Positions 16,866-25,947 of a stretch of 64,000 bases of DNA are shown here, piece after piece. This DNA is from Gammaproteobacteria bacterium (GTDB taxonomy: Bacteria > Pseudomonadota > Gammaproteobacteria > Pseudomonadales > UBA5518), in contig JADIYI010000009.1 of the NCBI GenBank assembly GCA_016705365.1, positions 124,001 to 188,000 of the forward strand. The letters are read 5' to 3'. Numbering within the stretch: position 1 is the first letter of the stretch; each line of letters starts with the position of its first letter. Under the pieces are notes generated by a model. The model made no database searches, was not told where the DNA came from, and worked only from the letters and a program-made list of their open reading frames with translations. The position numbers and the translations under genes are program-made.

Positions 16866-17112
16866 TGATGCGAACCTGATTCGCTCGATGTCTCGCAAGG
16901 GGTGCTCGCCTGACAACGCTGCATGCGAAGGCTTCTTCGGACGGCTGAAAACGGAACTGTTCTACCCTCGGGATTGGAAGACCACCACCATTGAGCAGTT
17001 CATTCAGGTAGTCGATACTTACATCCGCTGGTACAACGAGAGGCGGATCAAGATATCCCTTGGCTCTCTCAGCCCCATCGAATACCGAGAGAGTCTTGGA
17101 CTTACGGCATAA
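16866..17112 (+). pseudogene. IS3-family transposase OrfB, C-terminal fragment
   Basis: SMSRKGCSPDNAACEGFFGR, LKTELFY and YIRWYNERRIKISLGSLSPI match the end of the DDE integrase domain, including the last catalytic Glu region. Everything upstream is missing. The sequence TCCGCACCCCC occurs just before (16849) and just after (17130) the fragment, which may mark a deletion or the element ends. Confidence 0.8.
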
Positions 17113-17149
17113 AATAAGTCCAAGTTTTTATCCGCACCCCCGTCGTCTA

Positions 17150-17623
17150 CACCCTCAAGACACACCGTACCGTGACGGTACCACGCAGATCGTGTTCGAG
17201 CCCATCGACTTTGTCGCGCGTCTCGCCGCCCTGGTGCCGCGTCCTCGCGTCAACCTCACTCGCTACCACGGCGTCTCGGCACCGAATCATCATTGGCGAG
17301 CCGAAATTACGCCCGCAGGCCGCGGCAAAGGAGACCAGCGAAAGCAGCAGCGCGACGGCTCCTCACCGACCGAACGCCATGCTTCCATGACCTGGGCACA
17401 GCGGTTGAAGCGCGTGTTCAACATTGATGTGGAAACCTGCGCGCGCTGCAGCGGGCCCGTCAAGGTGATTGCCTGCATGGAAGAGCAGGTAGTCATCGAC
17501 AAAATTCTGGTCCATCTGCGCGACAAGGAACACAAGGCCCCGGCGGCACCACTGCTCGTGGCGCCACCGCGAGCCCCACCGTCACGCCCTGTCCCGGCGC
17601 AAATGGATACCGCGCCGGCGTAA
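17150..17623 (+). pseudogene. IS91-family transposase, C-terminal fragment
   Basis: It encodes TPYRDGTTQIVFEPIDFVAR, LAALVPRPRVNLTRYHGVSA and MTWAQRLKRVFNIDVETCAR, the conserved C-terminal part of IS91/IS801-type (Y2) transposases. The catalytic tyrosine domain is absent. The first 110 bp of this fragment are repeated at 18413. Confidence 0.85.
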
Positions 17624-17732
17624 CCACAACCATCATTCGGAAGGACACCGCTGATGAGAAAACATTGGCACATGGACGGCTGTGTCCGCGAGCGAAAATA
17701 AGCGGGAAACGCCGAAACCGCGCCCGGTTTCA

Positions 17733-17830
17733 GGGCAGCATCAAGCAGTCGGACAACGAATTTTCAGGGGAATCCCGGGAAAACTCGGGTGACAATGGGC
17801 ATGGCTTCCTGCAAACCGACCCTTTATGCT
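17733..17830. repeat. dispersed repeat, copy 1 (second at 55745)
   Basis: GTTTCAGGGC, AATTTTCAGGGGAA, GTGACAATGGGC and TGCTGCTT blocks appear in the same order as at 55745-55840, with about 70-75 percent identity by eye. It is probably the decayed end of an unidentified insertion sequence. No gene is seen in 17624-17952 apart from this. Confidence 0.55.
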
Positions 17831-17952
17831 GCTTATACTCACTCATACCGTAGACCATGTCATGTGAGATCGGAGCCGTATGCCCGGGCCAATTCCCAGG
17901 ATTCGATACGACCCAGACACAACGTATACATCGTACAAAAGGTACCGAGATC

Positions 17953-18387
17953 GTGGAATTTCATCAGATGCTGGGGACAGTTCACAGTGGAACCGCCCTG
18001 CTGCTTTTTACTCTCGCAATGTTGTCAGTCGCACTTTCCGTTCTGATCGCCGTGAAACCTGCGACGGATCCGGCGAACGCCAGACTGTTGAAAGCGGCAA
18101 ATGCGGTCGGATTCGTAGAAATCAGCACTGCGGGTATCGTCACCCTGACGGGGTTGATTCTCGTGTACACGGGTTCCTGGTCTCTGGCTCAATTCTGGTT
18201 GTGGATGAGCCTTCTGGTCATGGTGTTCTACAGCACCGCATTGAAGCGCTTCACCAAGCCTGCCCGACAGGCAGTCGCCCGCGGTGGAAGTGAGGTGAAG
18301 GTCGGTATGCAGGTCGTACTTCAGGTCGGGCATCTGCTGCTGCTGATCGTCGCATTCAGCATGATGCTGTTGAAGCCGGGCCAGTAA
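17953..18387 (+). CDS. unidentified four-helix membrane protein between IS91 fragments
   Basis: About 144 residues. Four hydrophobic segments are evident: HSGTALLLFTLAMLSVALSV, VGFVEISTAGIVTLTGLILV, FWLWMSLLVMVFYSTAL and VVLQVGHLLLLIVAFSMML. GTG 17953 or ATG 17968 could be the start. I do not recognise the family. It is flanked on both sides by fragments of the same IS91 transposase region, so it was probably carried in as a passenger gene, as IS91-like elements can do by one-ended transposition. Confidence 0.6.
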   Translation: MEFHQMLGTVHSGTALLLFTLAMLSVALSVLIAVKPATDPANARLLKAANAVGFVEISTAGIVTLTGLILVYTGSWSLAQFWLWMSLLVMVFYSTALKRFTKPARQAVARGGSEVKVGMQVVLQVGHLLLLIVAFSMMLLKPGQ

Positions 18388-18412
18388 GTAAATACCTGCA
18401 GGCAGATGCATG

Positions 18413-18525
18413 CCTCGCCGCCCTGGTGTCGCGTCCTCGCGTCAACCTCACTCGCTACCACGGCGTCTTGGCACCGAATCATCATTGGCGAGCCAAAATT
18501 ACGCCCGAAGGCCGCGGCAAAGATG
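18413..18525 (+). pseudogene. IS91 transposase fragment, second copy
   Basis: About 112 bp nearly identical to 17221-17332 (LAALVSRPRVNLTRYHGVLA, then PNHHWRAKITPEGRGK). It is fused in frame at 18525 to IS256 sequence. Confidence 0.8.
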
Positions 18526-18917
18526 ACGATTGTTTGCAGGAATTGCGCTGGCTCTACGACCGGCGAGACCTCAAGGAGGCGCAGCAGGACCTGGCTGCCT
18601 GGCTCAAGCGCTGGGAAAGCCGTTATCCACGCCTTACCGATTGGGTCGAGGAGAACATCGGCGAGACGCTGACGTTTTACCGATTACCGCGCCAGCATCA
18701 CAAGCACATGAAGAGCTCGAATCTGCTTGAGCGGCTAAATGAGGAAATCAAAAGGCGCACACGGGTCGTGAGGATCTTTCCGAATCCCGCTTCGTGTCGA
18801 CGTCTGGTGTTGGCGCTGTGCGTGGAAACCCACGAGACCTGGCTCGAGGACCACCGTTACATCAACATGGGTCTGCTGAAGGAGCAGAAGAAAGAGCAAT
18901 TGCGCGAGGCCGCATGA
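18526..18917 (+). pseudogene. IS256-family (Mutator) transposase, C-terminal fragment
   Basis: CLQELRWLYDRRDLKEAQQD and KSSNLLERLNEEIKRRTRVV, with RIFPN after them, are the end of an IS256-type transposase including the final catalytic Glu region (NLLER). The N-terminal two thirds are missing. The open frame continues back into the IS91 fragment, so a chimeric protein could be made but would be inactive. Confidence 0.85.
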
Positions 18918-19169
18918 TCAGCACCTCTGAACATGGCCACCGAATTTGCACAACTTGACGTACACAACTGCTCGCCCTGCGGGCGCTCTCGCTTCGCTCG
19001 CGCGTCCAAATCGGCAGTCCTGCCGATTTGTGATTCGGCTGCTTCGCAGCCTCACCCCTGCGGGGCGCCTCCACTGCGTTACGGCGTCCTGCGTCGCCGC
19101 GTAGCGGCTCGTTTCAAATCGCTTTCGCGATTTGTCGAACCAGAGGGTTCGTCCACGCCGCTCGCTTCG
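18918..19169. other. gene-free stretch of small palindromes leading into a hairpin
   Basis: AAATCGGCAG-TC-CTGCCGATTT and CGGCTGCTTCGCAGCC are short inverted repeats. The last 65 bp (GCTCGTTTCAAATCGCTTTC, then CGCGATTTGTCGAACC, then AGAGGGTTCGTCCA) are the same sequence found before the hairpins at 39519 and 39690. Part of it resembles tRNA flanks. No coding frame here looks real. Confidence 0.5.
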
Positions 19170-19209
19170 CCAAATAGAAAAGGGACCTCAGGGTCCCTTT
19201 TCTATTTGG
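19170..19209. terminator. 18-bp perfect hairpin, tRNA-Ser terminator-like copy
   Basis: CCAAATAGAAAAGGGACC (19170-19187) pairs perfectly with 19192-19209 across a TCAG loop. The hairpin after tRNA-Ser at 39690 has the same design. From 19213 to 19480 I see only TTTCCCTGTT/AACAGGGAA-type repeats and no gene. Confidence 0.7.
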
Positions 19210-19480
19210 TGGTGGTTGCAGTCTGGCGCGATCTCGTCTCCGGAATTTTCCCTGTTCACGGGAAATTTACAGGGAAAATCATTCGCTTCTATCGCACGTT
19301 GCCATGCATACCCCCTTAGCCCACTGATTTAGCAGCAGATATTCTAAAGAATTCAGACTGAACGCTTCTGATAACAGGGAATTATCAGGGAATGGTCATT
19401 GAAGTCGGACTTCGCGCCACCGAGCATGTTTTTCACTTCGATTGGCAATGATTTACGAATTTGCACCCCACACGTCGAGA

Positions 19481-19505
19481 TAAATAAATCTGTCCCCATA
19501 TTCCA
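19481..19505. repeat. AATAAATCTGTCCCC motif
   Basis: TAAATAAATCTGTCCCCATA followed by TTCC, at the point where the first minus-strand rhs fragment is cut. Confidence 0.8.
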
Positions 19506-19508
19506 GTA

Positions 19509-19834
19509 GAGCTTGTCGTAACCAAAGCTCTCCGAGAGCGCCGCCGTGTTGTCCGTGATCACGGTCACCAGGTTGGCGGTGTTGGCAGGTCAGCGTCAGG
19601 TCCTGGGCCACCGCCCTGCGGGCGTCTGGCTCGATTGCAGCGTGGTTATCCGGTATTTCGGGTCACGCCCCACGCTCACGGTCTGCTGGTTCCAGAACTG
19701 CCACCCGCTCGGCCCGCCGAAGGGCGCGTGGTTGATGTTGCCGGCCAGCGTAACAGCCGGATCGATTTGTCCGCTTGCCCAGTTCACCACGCGCAGGCGA
19801 TTCAGCGCGTCGTGGGTGCAGTTACCTTTTCGGG
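19509..19834 (-). pseudogene. rhs core fragments, no tip
   Basis: On the minus strand it reads CTHDALNRLRVVNWASGQID, AVTLAGNINHAPFGGPSGWQ and, after a 20-bp loss and frame change, TVITDNTAALSESFGYDKLY. Both ends stop at copies of the AATAAATC motif. It carries no C-terminal tip or partner gene. Confidence 0.85.
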
Positions 19835-19859
19835 AATAATAAATCTGTCCCCTTTTTCC
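19835..19859. repeat. AATAATAAATCTGTCCCC motif
   Basis: The motif joins rhs sequence to the istA fragment. The left neighbour GCAGTTACCTTTTCGGG is the same as beside the copies at 29244 and 35826. Confidence 0.85.
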
Positions 19860-19969
19860 GCATACCGACGGATGGTCTTGCGATCGACGCCGGTGCGCCG
19901 CGCAATCTCGTGCTGGCTCGCGCCGTGCGCCAGCAGCGTGGCAATGGTGGTCTGCAAATGTGACTTCAA
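19860..19969 (-). pseudogene. IS21-family transposase istA, 5' fragment
   Basis: From TTG 19969 it encodes LKSHLQTTIATLLAHGASQH, then EIARRTGVDRKTIRRYA, the helix-turn-helix N-terminus of IS21-type transposases. It is cut after about 36 codons by the GGGGACAGATTTATT motif. Confidence 0.8.
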
Positions 19970-20054
19970 GACGTTCAACTCCTCGCTCCCCGAACAAAAG
20001 GGGAGCAGCGTAAACGTCCCGCAACAACCGCCGGCGCATACCGACCGGTCAGCT

Positions 20055-20128
20055 CACAGGTGGGGGATTTTCAAGTGGCCACAGGTGGGGGATTTTCAAG
20101 TGGCCACAGGTGGGGGAGTTTGGGTGGC
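20055..20128. repeat. three tandem 25-bp repeats, IS21-type end
   Basis: CACAGGTGGGGGATTTTCAA plus GTGGC is repeated at 20055, 20080 and 20105 (the last copy diverged). IS21 elements carry multiple terminal repeats that bind the transposase, so with the istA fragment this is one end of an IS21-like element. Confidence 0.7.
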
Positions 20129-20186
20129 CGCCGGGGGAATACGCACATAACTTGCATTATGTGTAAATGGGGATGATTATTAAAGA

Positions 20187-20366
20187 TCAATCATCAAGTA
20201 GTGCAATCACCAAACCATTCAATAAAAGAGCACCAGCGCATATCAGAAGGGAGGATAGGAACTCCAGGCGAGTAAATGAACTCAACAAAAAGGCTCCACC
20301 AACTACAACAATAGTCGCGGTTAAAAAACCAACCGGGGAGAAGTACTTTTTTACTGACACTCGCAT
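20187..20366 (-). CDS. 59-residue membrane protein, candidate immunity protein of rhs module 1
   Basis: ATG 20366 lies 16 bp inside the end of the rhs frame, in another phase, and runs to TGA at 20187. The protein MRVSVKKYFSPVGFLTATIV continues VVVGGAFLLSSF and ends LLICAGALLLNGLVIALLDD, giving two transmembrane helices. Position and overlap with the tip-coding sequence are as expected for a cognate immunity protein. It is very short, so confidence is moderate. Confidence 0.6.
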   Translation of the reverse strand: MRVSVKKYFSPVGFLTATIVVVGGAFLLSSFTRLEFLSSLLICAGALLLNGLVIALLDD

Positions 20367-21990
20367 GACGCACCGCCCGACTGGTTAGCTGCTCCACCAG
20401 CAAATACTATTGCACCAGCTTGGTTGACCCTCAGGTTGGTAACCCCAGAAGAACGAATAATTGCAGCGTCAGATTTCCCCGCAGCCTTTAAAGCCTCATA
20501 TGTTTTCCGACGGAAATTGGGGAAGAGACCTCCCCTAAATATTACCTTCAAGCTTTGCCGATAATTCACAGCTCTCGGCGCTGAGCGAATCACCATCGAA
20601 CCACCCTTGGCGAGCCCAGCATATGCCAAGCGCCCTCCACCTGCGATTAATGATGCATACCAGCCTGCATCGTAGGCAATTGAACACTCGTTAACTCCAC
20701 CGTCAACATTCAGGGCATAGCGAAGATCGTCACCAAAACCAAATAGTAGTGCGTCGCCTAGCCCCGCTGAAAAATCCACTACCTCCTGCGGTAGCAGTGG
20801 CATATCAGACCATCCGAACAATCCATAGGGATCGTAATATCCCAAGGGATTTCCACCGACATACCCGTACGTATTGAGCCCACCCGCGAGCCCAATCGGA
20901 TCGGATTCGATATATCTTCCCGTCGTCGGATCGTAATCCCTGAAGTAGTTGTAGTTCAGCCCCGTCTCGGCATCAAAGTACTGACCCGGGAAGCGTGCGT
21001 TGTAGGTGATCGAGGTGCCGTTCAGATCCACGTCCTCGTTGGGCAGGCCGAAAGCACCGTGGATCGCATCGAAGGGCGTGCTGTCGAGCGCCCAGACCAC
21101 CGTGCCGGTGGTGTCCGTGAGCCGCATCGGCGTGCCCAGATGGTCGGTGTGGATCGCATAGGCCTTGGTCGCTTGCGTGGCCGGGTTGACGGGTACATCG
21201 ATCAGCGCCAGGGGTAAGGCATCGAGATACACATAATCGCGGTGCGCCGTGCTGTTGCCCGGCTGCTCGACCAGCAGCTTGCCGTCCAGATCACACATAA
21301 TAGGTCCACTGCCCGCTCGCCGCCACGTACTTCGCCACCCGCTGCCCGAGCGCGTTGTGGTAATACGAGGCCACCGGCATCGCGCCCGAGCCGCCAACGG
21401 TGCGGGTGACCGCGCTCAGCCGGCCGAGTGCGTTGTAGGCATAGCTGCGCGTGCTGCCATCGGACCGCAATTCCTGCGTCAGGTTGCCGGCGGCATCGTA
21501 TTGTCGGGTCAGGCTCCCACGCTCGTCAGGCGGTTGTTGGTGGCGGGATAGGCGAGATTCGACACCGTGGTGTTCAGCGTCTGCTTCGTGCGGTTGCCCG
21601 TGGCGTCGTATTTCCACACCAGGGCGCCGTAGCTGCCCGTGCTGTTGACCAGGCGGTAGAGCTTGTCGTAACCAAAGCTCTCCGAGAGCGCCGCCGTGTT
21701 GTCCGTGATCACGGTCACCAGGTTGGCGGTGTTGTAGGTCAGCGTCAGGTCCTGGGCCACCACCCCGCCGGCGCCTGGCTCGATTGCAGCCTGGTTATCC
21801 GGTATTTCGGGTCACGCCCCACGCTCACGCTCTGCTGGTTCCAGAACTGCCACCCGCTCGGCCCGCCGAAGGGCGCGTGGCTGATGGTGCCGGCCAGCGT
21901 AACAGCCGGGATGCCATCACTGCTTTGAACAGAACCGATCTGCCCCACCCCGTTACGGCCGTAGCTGATCTCGCGTCCATCGGGATAGGT
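20351..21990 (-). pseudogene. rhs module 1: core with frameshifts plus intact tip
   Basis: The minus strand encodes an Rhs core with YD-repeat sequence from TYPDGREISYGRNGVGQ to the end-of-core signature GRYIESDPIGLAGGLNTYGY. Compared with the other modules, three small deletions shift the frame (near 21763, 21509 and 21293). The last 348 codons are open and include a tip of about 150 residues (GLFGWSDMPLLPQEVVDFSA to the C-terminal GGASCECQ) that I cannot place in a toxin family. There is no N-terminal Rhs region, PAAR or signal. It is likely a silent cassette that could act only after recombining onto a full-length rhs. Confidence 0.8.
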
Positions 21991-22050
21991 CCAAATCGGC
22001 ATTCCTGCCGATTTGTCGAACCAGGGCGCTCGTCCACACCGCTCACTTCT

Positions 22051-22090
22051 CCATATAAGAAAGGGACCCTGAGGTCCCTTTCTTATATGG
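22051..22090. terminator. 18-bp perfect hairpin, diverged copy
   Basis: CCATATAAGAAAGGGACC pairs with 22073-22090 across CTGA. It differs from the tRNA-Ser hairpin at matched positions on both arms, so the pairing has been kept while the sequence changed. It sits between rhs module 1 and the end of the primase-helicase gene. Confidence 0.7.
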
Positions 22091-22112
22091 TGGTGTGCAG
22101 TTTACTACCGAA

Positions 22113-24515
22113 CTATTCGCTATTGGGGCCAATGAGTAAGTCTGCGGCCTCCTGCGGGTGTTCGGCAATCCGGTAGCCCATTGCCCGGTAGCCGCGTTGC
22201 CGCTTGTCCCACATCCGGAGCAATGCCTTGTGACCGGTGTCCACGAAATCGATGATCCGCACATCGGTCTTGGTGGCGTGCTCGCGGTGGAGGCGGCCCG
22301 CGTATTGCTGCAACGTTCCTTTCCACGAGACCGGCATTGCCAGCACCAAAGTGTCGAGCGGTGGATGGTCGAATCCTTCCCCGACCAGTTTGCCGGTCGC
22401 CAGCAGAACACGCGGTGCATCAGGTGGCACCTCATTGAGTTCCGCGATCAGTGTGGCACGTTGTTTCTTGGCTATCCTCCCGTGCAGGACAAACAAGGAT
22501 GGAATCTTGCCGTCCAAGGCGGTTTGGATAGCATCGAGATGTTCGGTGCGCTCGGTCAGCACCAATACCTTTCGGCCCTGGCCATAGGCGTTGGCGATCT
22601 CGGCAGCAATCGCGTCCGTTCTGGATTGGTCGATGGCAAGGTGCCGGAAGACATCCTGAATTCCTGCTTCCTGCTGCAAATCAATCCGCGAATGTAATGT
22701 GCACGGCGTGACCACCAGATCGTGCGGCGCACCCGTTGGCTTGGCTGCGGTGTGCCGGGTTGGCCCGCACTGCATGAAAATAATCGGCTGCTGGCCATCG
22801 CGGCGAATCGGTGTGGCAGTGAGGCCAAGCACGTATTTGGCTTTGGCCTGCTTCAGAATCGCCTCGAACGACGCGGCACCGACGTGATGGCATTCGTCCA
22901 CAATCACATGACCGTAGTTTTCGACCAGCGAATTCACTTCGCCCTGCCGCGACAGCGATTGCATTACCGCGATGTCGATCTTGCCTGTCGGCTTGGCTTT
23001 GCCGCCACCGATGGTACCGACCACCCCTTTGCAAATGCCCAGGAATGATTGCAAGCGTTCCTGCCATTGCTTGAGCAGTTCAGTCCGATGCACCAGAACC
23101 AGCGTATTGACACCCCGCCGGGCAATCATCGCGGCAGCCGTAACCGTCTTACCAAAGGCCGTTGGCGCACACAGGACGCCGGAGTCGTGATGAAGCATGG
23201 CCGCAACCGCCGCTTCCTGATCGAGACGTAATGTACCGGCGAAGGCAACCTCGATTGGCTCTCCGGAACACCGCTCATCGACAAGTTCGACGTCAATAGC
23301 GTTTTCACGAAGCAGGTCCAGTGCAGCATCCAGACAGCCACGCGGCAGCGCGATGTGATTGGGGTAGTTCTCTGCACAGCCGATTACCCGAGGCTCTTTC
23401 CATACCGAAAAGCGCATCGCTTGTTTCTTGTAGAACTCGGGATTCTGAAAGGCCGCCAAACGAATCAAGCGATTGGCCAGTGACTGCGGCAGTTGTGCCT
23501 TCTCGAAATACATAAGGTTGGCGAACGTTACCGTGAGCGACTTCGGCATTGGACCGACCAGTTTCTTAGTGGCAGGTGATGGTCGCTTCCACGGTTCCTT
23601 CTGATCTTCTTCGTCGATGAAGTTCACATCGAGCGGATGCGAGTTGCCGGTTGCCCGCAGAATGGTGGGCTCGATGTCGTGCGCAGGCATCGGCTGGAAC
23701 GTGGCGAGGAAAGCCCACTGGTCACGGTAGGGGCGCAAGTCGCCGTCTACGAAAATACTGCAACCACGCTCACGTGGCGCCTTCTGCAGTGGCAAGGCAA
23801 TCAGGTTGCCGAAGCCGCCCTTGGACATCGAATCCTGATTGGGAAACAACCGGTCATAAGATTCGAGCTTGAGTTGTCGGGTCCGGGCACAGGTGTGGCT
23901 GATGATGGCAGTGCCAAGCCGACGCGCATCCCGGGCAGAGACCGTGCCGACGAAGAATATCCAGGCATGGGCGCCGTTGCCGGATCGTGATATCTCGAGT
24001 GCTGCCGGCACGCCCAACTCGCGGCACGACTGGATGAATGCCTTGGCATCCTCCCGCCAATCGGCCTCGTCGAAATCGGCGGCGAGGAAATGGCAGGTAT
24101 CGTCGGTCAGCATCGGATAAACGCCGACCGTGCGTTTCCCAGCGAGATGCTCGTAGATCACCTGGTCCGACAGCGGTTTCATTTGGCGATGGTTGCAGTC
24201 AGCGCACTTGATTCTCGGCTTCTCGCAAATACGGTGGCGCCGATCATTGGCACAGACCGGAGAGTAGCCTGACTTGCCGGTTGTCGAATTTTCCCACCGG
24301 ACTGGATAAAGATCGGTGCGGCCACGAAACAGGCGACGGAACAGCGCCACCTTCTCGTCGGTTGTGAGTCGCGAGGGCTCTGGTTCTGAAACAGGCTTTG
24401 CTGGTGGTGGCGGCAAACGCCATTCGATACCGTGGGCTTCAAGCAATGCGATCAGGCGAGAATTTTCAGCCTGGAGATCTGCGACCTGTGGATGTTGATC
24501 TGCGTGATCCATCAC
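22113..24515 (-). CDS. TOTE-type archaeo-eukaryotic primase fused to a superfamily 2 helicase
   Basis: 800 residues. A short coiled coil (residues 10-28) is followed by the primase-like domain: a Cys cluster (C88, C97, C104, C107), the metal-binding DFD at 147-149 in LAADFDEADW, and SGNGAHAWIFF with His183. A linker leads to an SF2 helicase with Walker A PTAFGKT (451-457), DECHH (540-544), GLTATPIRR, and motif VI QYAGRLHRE (737-745). This layout matches the AEP-helicase proteins of TOTE conflict systems described by Aravind and colleagues, thought to act against invading DNA. No nuclease domain is evident. The Fic-like gene ends 23 bp upstream on the same strand, so the two are probably co-transcribed. 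Confidence 0.85.
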   Translation of the reverse strand: MMDHADQHPQVADLQAENSRLIALLEAHGIEWRLPPPPAKPVSEPEPSRLTTDEKVALFRRLFRGRTDLYPVRWENSTTGKSGYSPVCANDRRHRICEKPRIKCADCNHRQMKPLSDQVIYEHLAGKRTVGVYPMLTDDTCHFLAADFDEADWREDAKAFIQSCRELGVPAALEISRSGNGAHAWIFFVGTVSARDARRLGTAIISHTCARTRQLKLESYDRLFPNQDSMSKGGFGNLIALPLQKAPRERGCSIFVDGDLRPYRDQWAFLATFQPMPAHDIEPTILRATGNSHPLDVNFIDEEDQKEPWKRPSPATKKLVGPMPKSLTVTFANLMYFEKAQLPQSLANRLIRLAAFQNPEFYKKQAMRFSVWKEPRVIGCAENYPNHIALPRGCLDAALDLLRENAIDVELVDERCSGEPIEVAFAGTLRLDQEAAVAAMLHHDSGVLCAPTAFGKTVTAAAMIARRGVNTLVLVHRTELLKQWQERLQSFLGICKGVVGTIGGGKAKPTGKIDIAVMQSLSRQGEVNSLVENYGHVIVDECHHVGAASFEAILKQAKAKYVLGLTATPIRRDGQQPIIFMQCGPTRHTAAKPTGAPHDLVVTPCTLHSRIDLQQEAGIQDVFRHLAIDQSRTDAIAAEIANAYGQGRKVLVLTERTEHLDAIQTALDGKIPSLFVLHGRIAKKQRATLIAELNEVPPDAPRVLLATGKLVGEGFDHPPLDTLVLAMPVSWKGTLQQYAGRLHREHATKTDVRIIDFVDTGHKALLRMWDKRQRGYRAMGYRIAEHPQEAADLLIGPNSE

Positions 24516-24538
24516 CAGGGCTCACATCCGTAGCTGCA

Positions 24539-25933
24539 TCATGCGTTTTGGATCTGTTGCTTCCAGGACTCAAACTCCAGTCGCCTGAGTCCGAAACGGA
24601 CCGCGTTTCCGGCGTGCATAGTCTTGAACTCATCCAGGACGAGTTTGGCAAAGCCTTCCTGATCGTCGGGCACGACCGATGCTGGCATCGACTGACGGAC
24701 CGCCTCCATCGTTGCGGGCAGACCACCCCGGACGACGGCACACACTGATTCAGCCAATGCGACCCGATAGCGCAGTCTGAAAGTGTCGGGCGGCACAAGC
24801 TGACTTTTGACCGCCACGTACTGTTGGCAAGAGCGTTCGTAGGCCCAGACGAAAACGTCGCGCAACAATTCGATGCGGTTCAGTTCGTATACGCCCAGCA
24901 AGGCATCGACGTAGGCACACTCCGGCACATCAATAAACGATAGTGGACTCAGGTTGCCCTTGATAAGGGGAATGTTGGCTGCCAAACGTGACACGCGCTT
25001 GTTTACATCCTCGAAGGGCTGAAGATAGGGCAGATGGACCATCAGGAAGAACGCCTGCTCGAAGGGGTCTTCAATTTCGGCGGCCATGCCGAGCACAATC
25101 CCAAACAATTCATCAATGCGCTGCGGCAGCGCTATTGGCAGAAAGACGCTGCCACCGATTTCAACTGCACGGTTACGTAGCTTGCCGCACGCCATCGGGT
25201 CGGCAAGCAGGCCATCTGACAGGAGCGCGTGAACGGCAATGATAGTTTCGGCATTCACGGCCGCACGATCAGCGTCATGAACCAGATACTCGATAGCCAT
25301 CTTGTGGTTCAAAATCATCTGGGTTTCGATTGCATCCTTGCCTTCGGCGACTTCTCCGAACCGAATCAATCGTTCCGTGTCGAGCCGGTTGTAGGTATTT
25401 CCCTCCAGACGCGACGAAGCCCACGACAGATCGATCAGCAGGCGGTTGAGAATGTCGCGGGCAAAAGTGCCCGCCGGCGCAAGATCTGCAGGGGATCGTC
25501 CCAGGGTATGCAGTTGTTGGCACAAGTTTTCTGGCAAGTACCACGTGGTGTTTGGCCGGTAGGCTTCGAGGAATGTGATGTTGTAGCTAACAGGACGGCG
25601 CCCTTGGATCGGCTGACGCACGTAGGCTTTGATTTCCGCTCCTTCGCGGGAAGTCGGGACATAGACCTCGCCTTGTGCCTCCATCCGGTCACTTTCTTCT
25701 GTGACCTCCAATATGCCCGTGATGGGTGCAAGCCGATACTTGAATGACTTCTGCTCTCTGCCGCCGATGACACGTCTCTCGGCAATCAAATCAGCAAGGC
25801 GGCGCTGAAGCGTTCGTCGCGACAATCCGCCGCCAATGGCTCCCAATATTTCATCAAGCTCTGCGCCATCAGGAAATCGACCGACAACCTCGGCTATCTG
25901 GTCAAACTCCTCTGATCGAATCACTTTTGGCAT
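24539..25933 (-). CDS. Fic-fold protein with degenerate active site and N-terminal winged helix
   Basis: 464 residues from ATG 25933. Residues 1-70 (DEILGAIGGGLSRRTLQRRL) look like a winged helix-turn-helix. The inhibitory motif SSRLEG is at 173-178. The Fic motif reads LQPFEDVNKRVSR (304-316): the catalytic His is Gln305 and the GNG phosphate loop is VNK, so AMP transfer is doubtful. Relatives with FEDVNKR are common and annotated only as Fic family. The first gene of an operon with the primase-helicase; palindromes upstream suggest it binds its own promoter. Its job could be regulation or sensing for the helicase. Confidence 0.8.
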   Translation of the reverse strand: MPKVIRSEEFDQIAEVVGRFPDGAELDEILGAIGGGLSRRTLQRRLADLIAERRVIGGREQKSFKYRLAPITGILEVTEESDRMEAQGEVYVPTSREGAEIKAYVRQPIQGRRPVSYNITFLEAYRPNTTWYLPENLCQQLHTLGRSPADLAPAGTFARDILNRLLIDLSWASSRLEGNTYNRLDTERLIRFGEVAEGKDAIETQMILNHKMAIEYLVHDADRAAVNAETIIAVHALLSDGLLADPMACGKLRNRAVEIGGSVFLPIALPQRIDELFGIVLGMAAEIEDPFEQAFFLMVHLPYLQPFEDVNKRVSRLAANIPLIKGNLSPLSFIDVPECAYVDALLGVYELNRIELLRDVFVWAYERSCQQYVAVKSQLVPPDTFRLRYRVALAESVCAVVRGGLPATMEAVRQSMPASVVPDDQEGFAKLVLDEFKTMHAGNAVRFGLRRLEFESWKQQIQNA

Positions 25934-25947
25934 GGCGGTCCCTTTTA

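Noticed and set aside
20055..20128. Tandem 25-bp repeats as a CRISPR array
   Set aside because: The repeats are contiguous with no spacers and match IS21-type terminal repeats; no cas genes are present.
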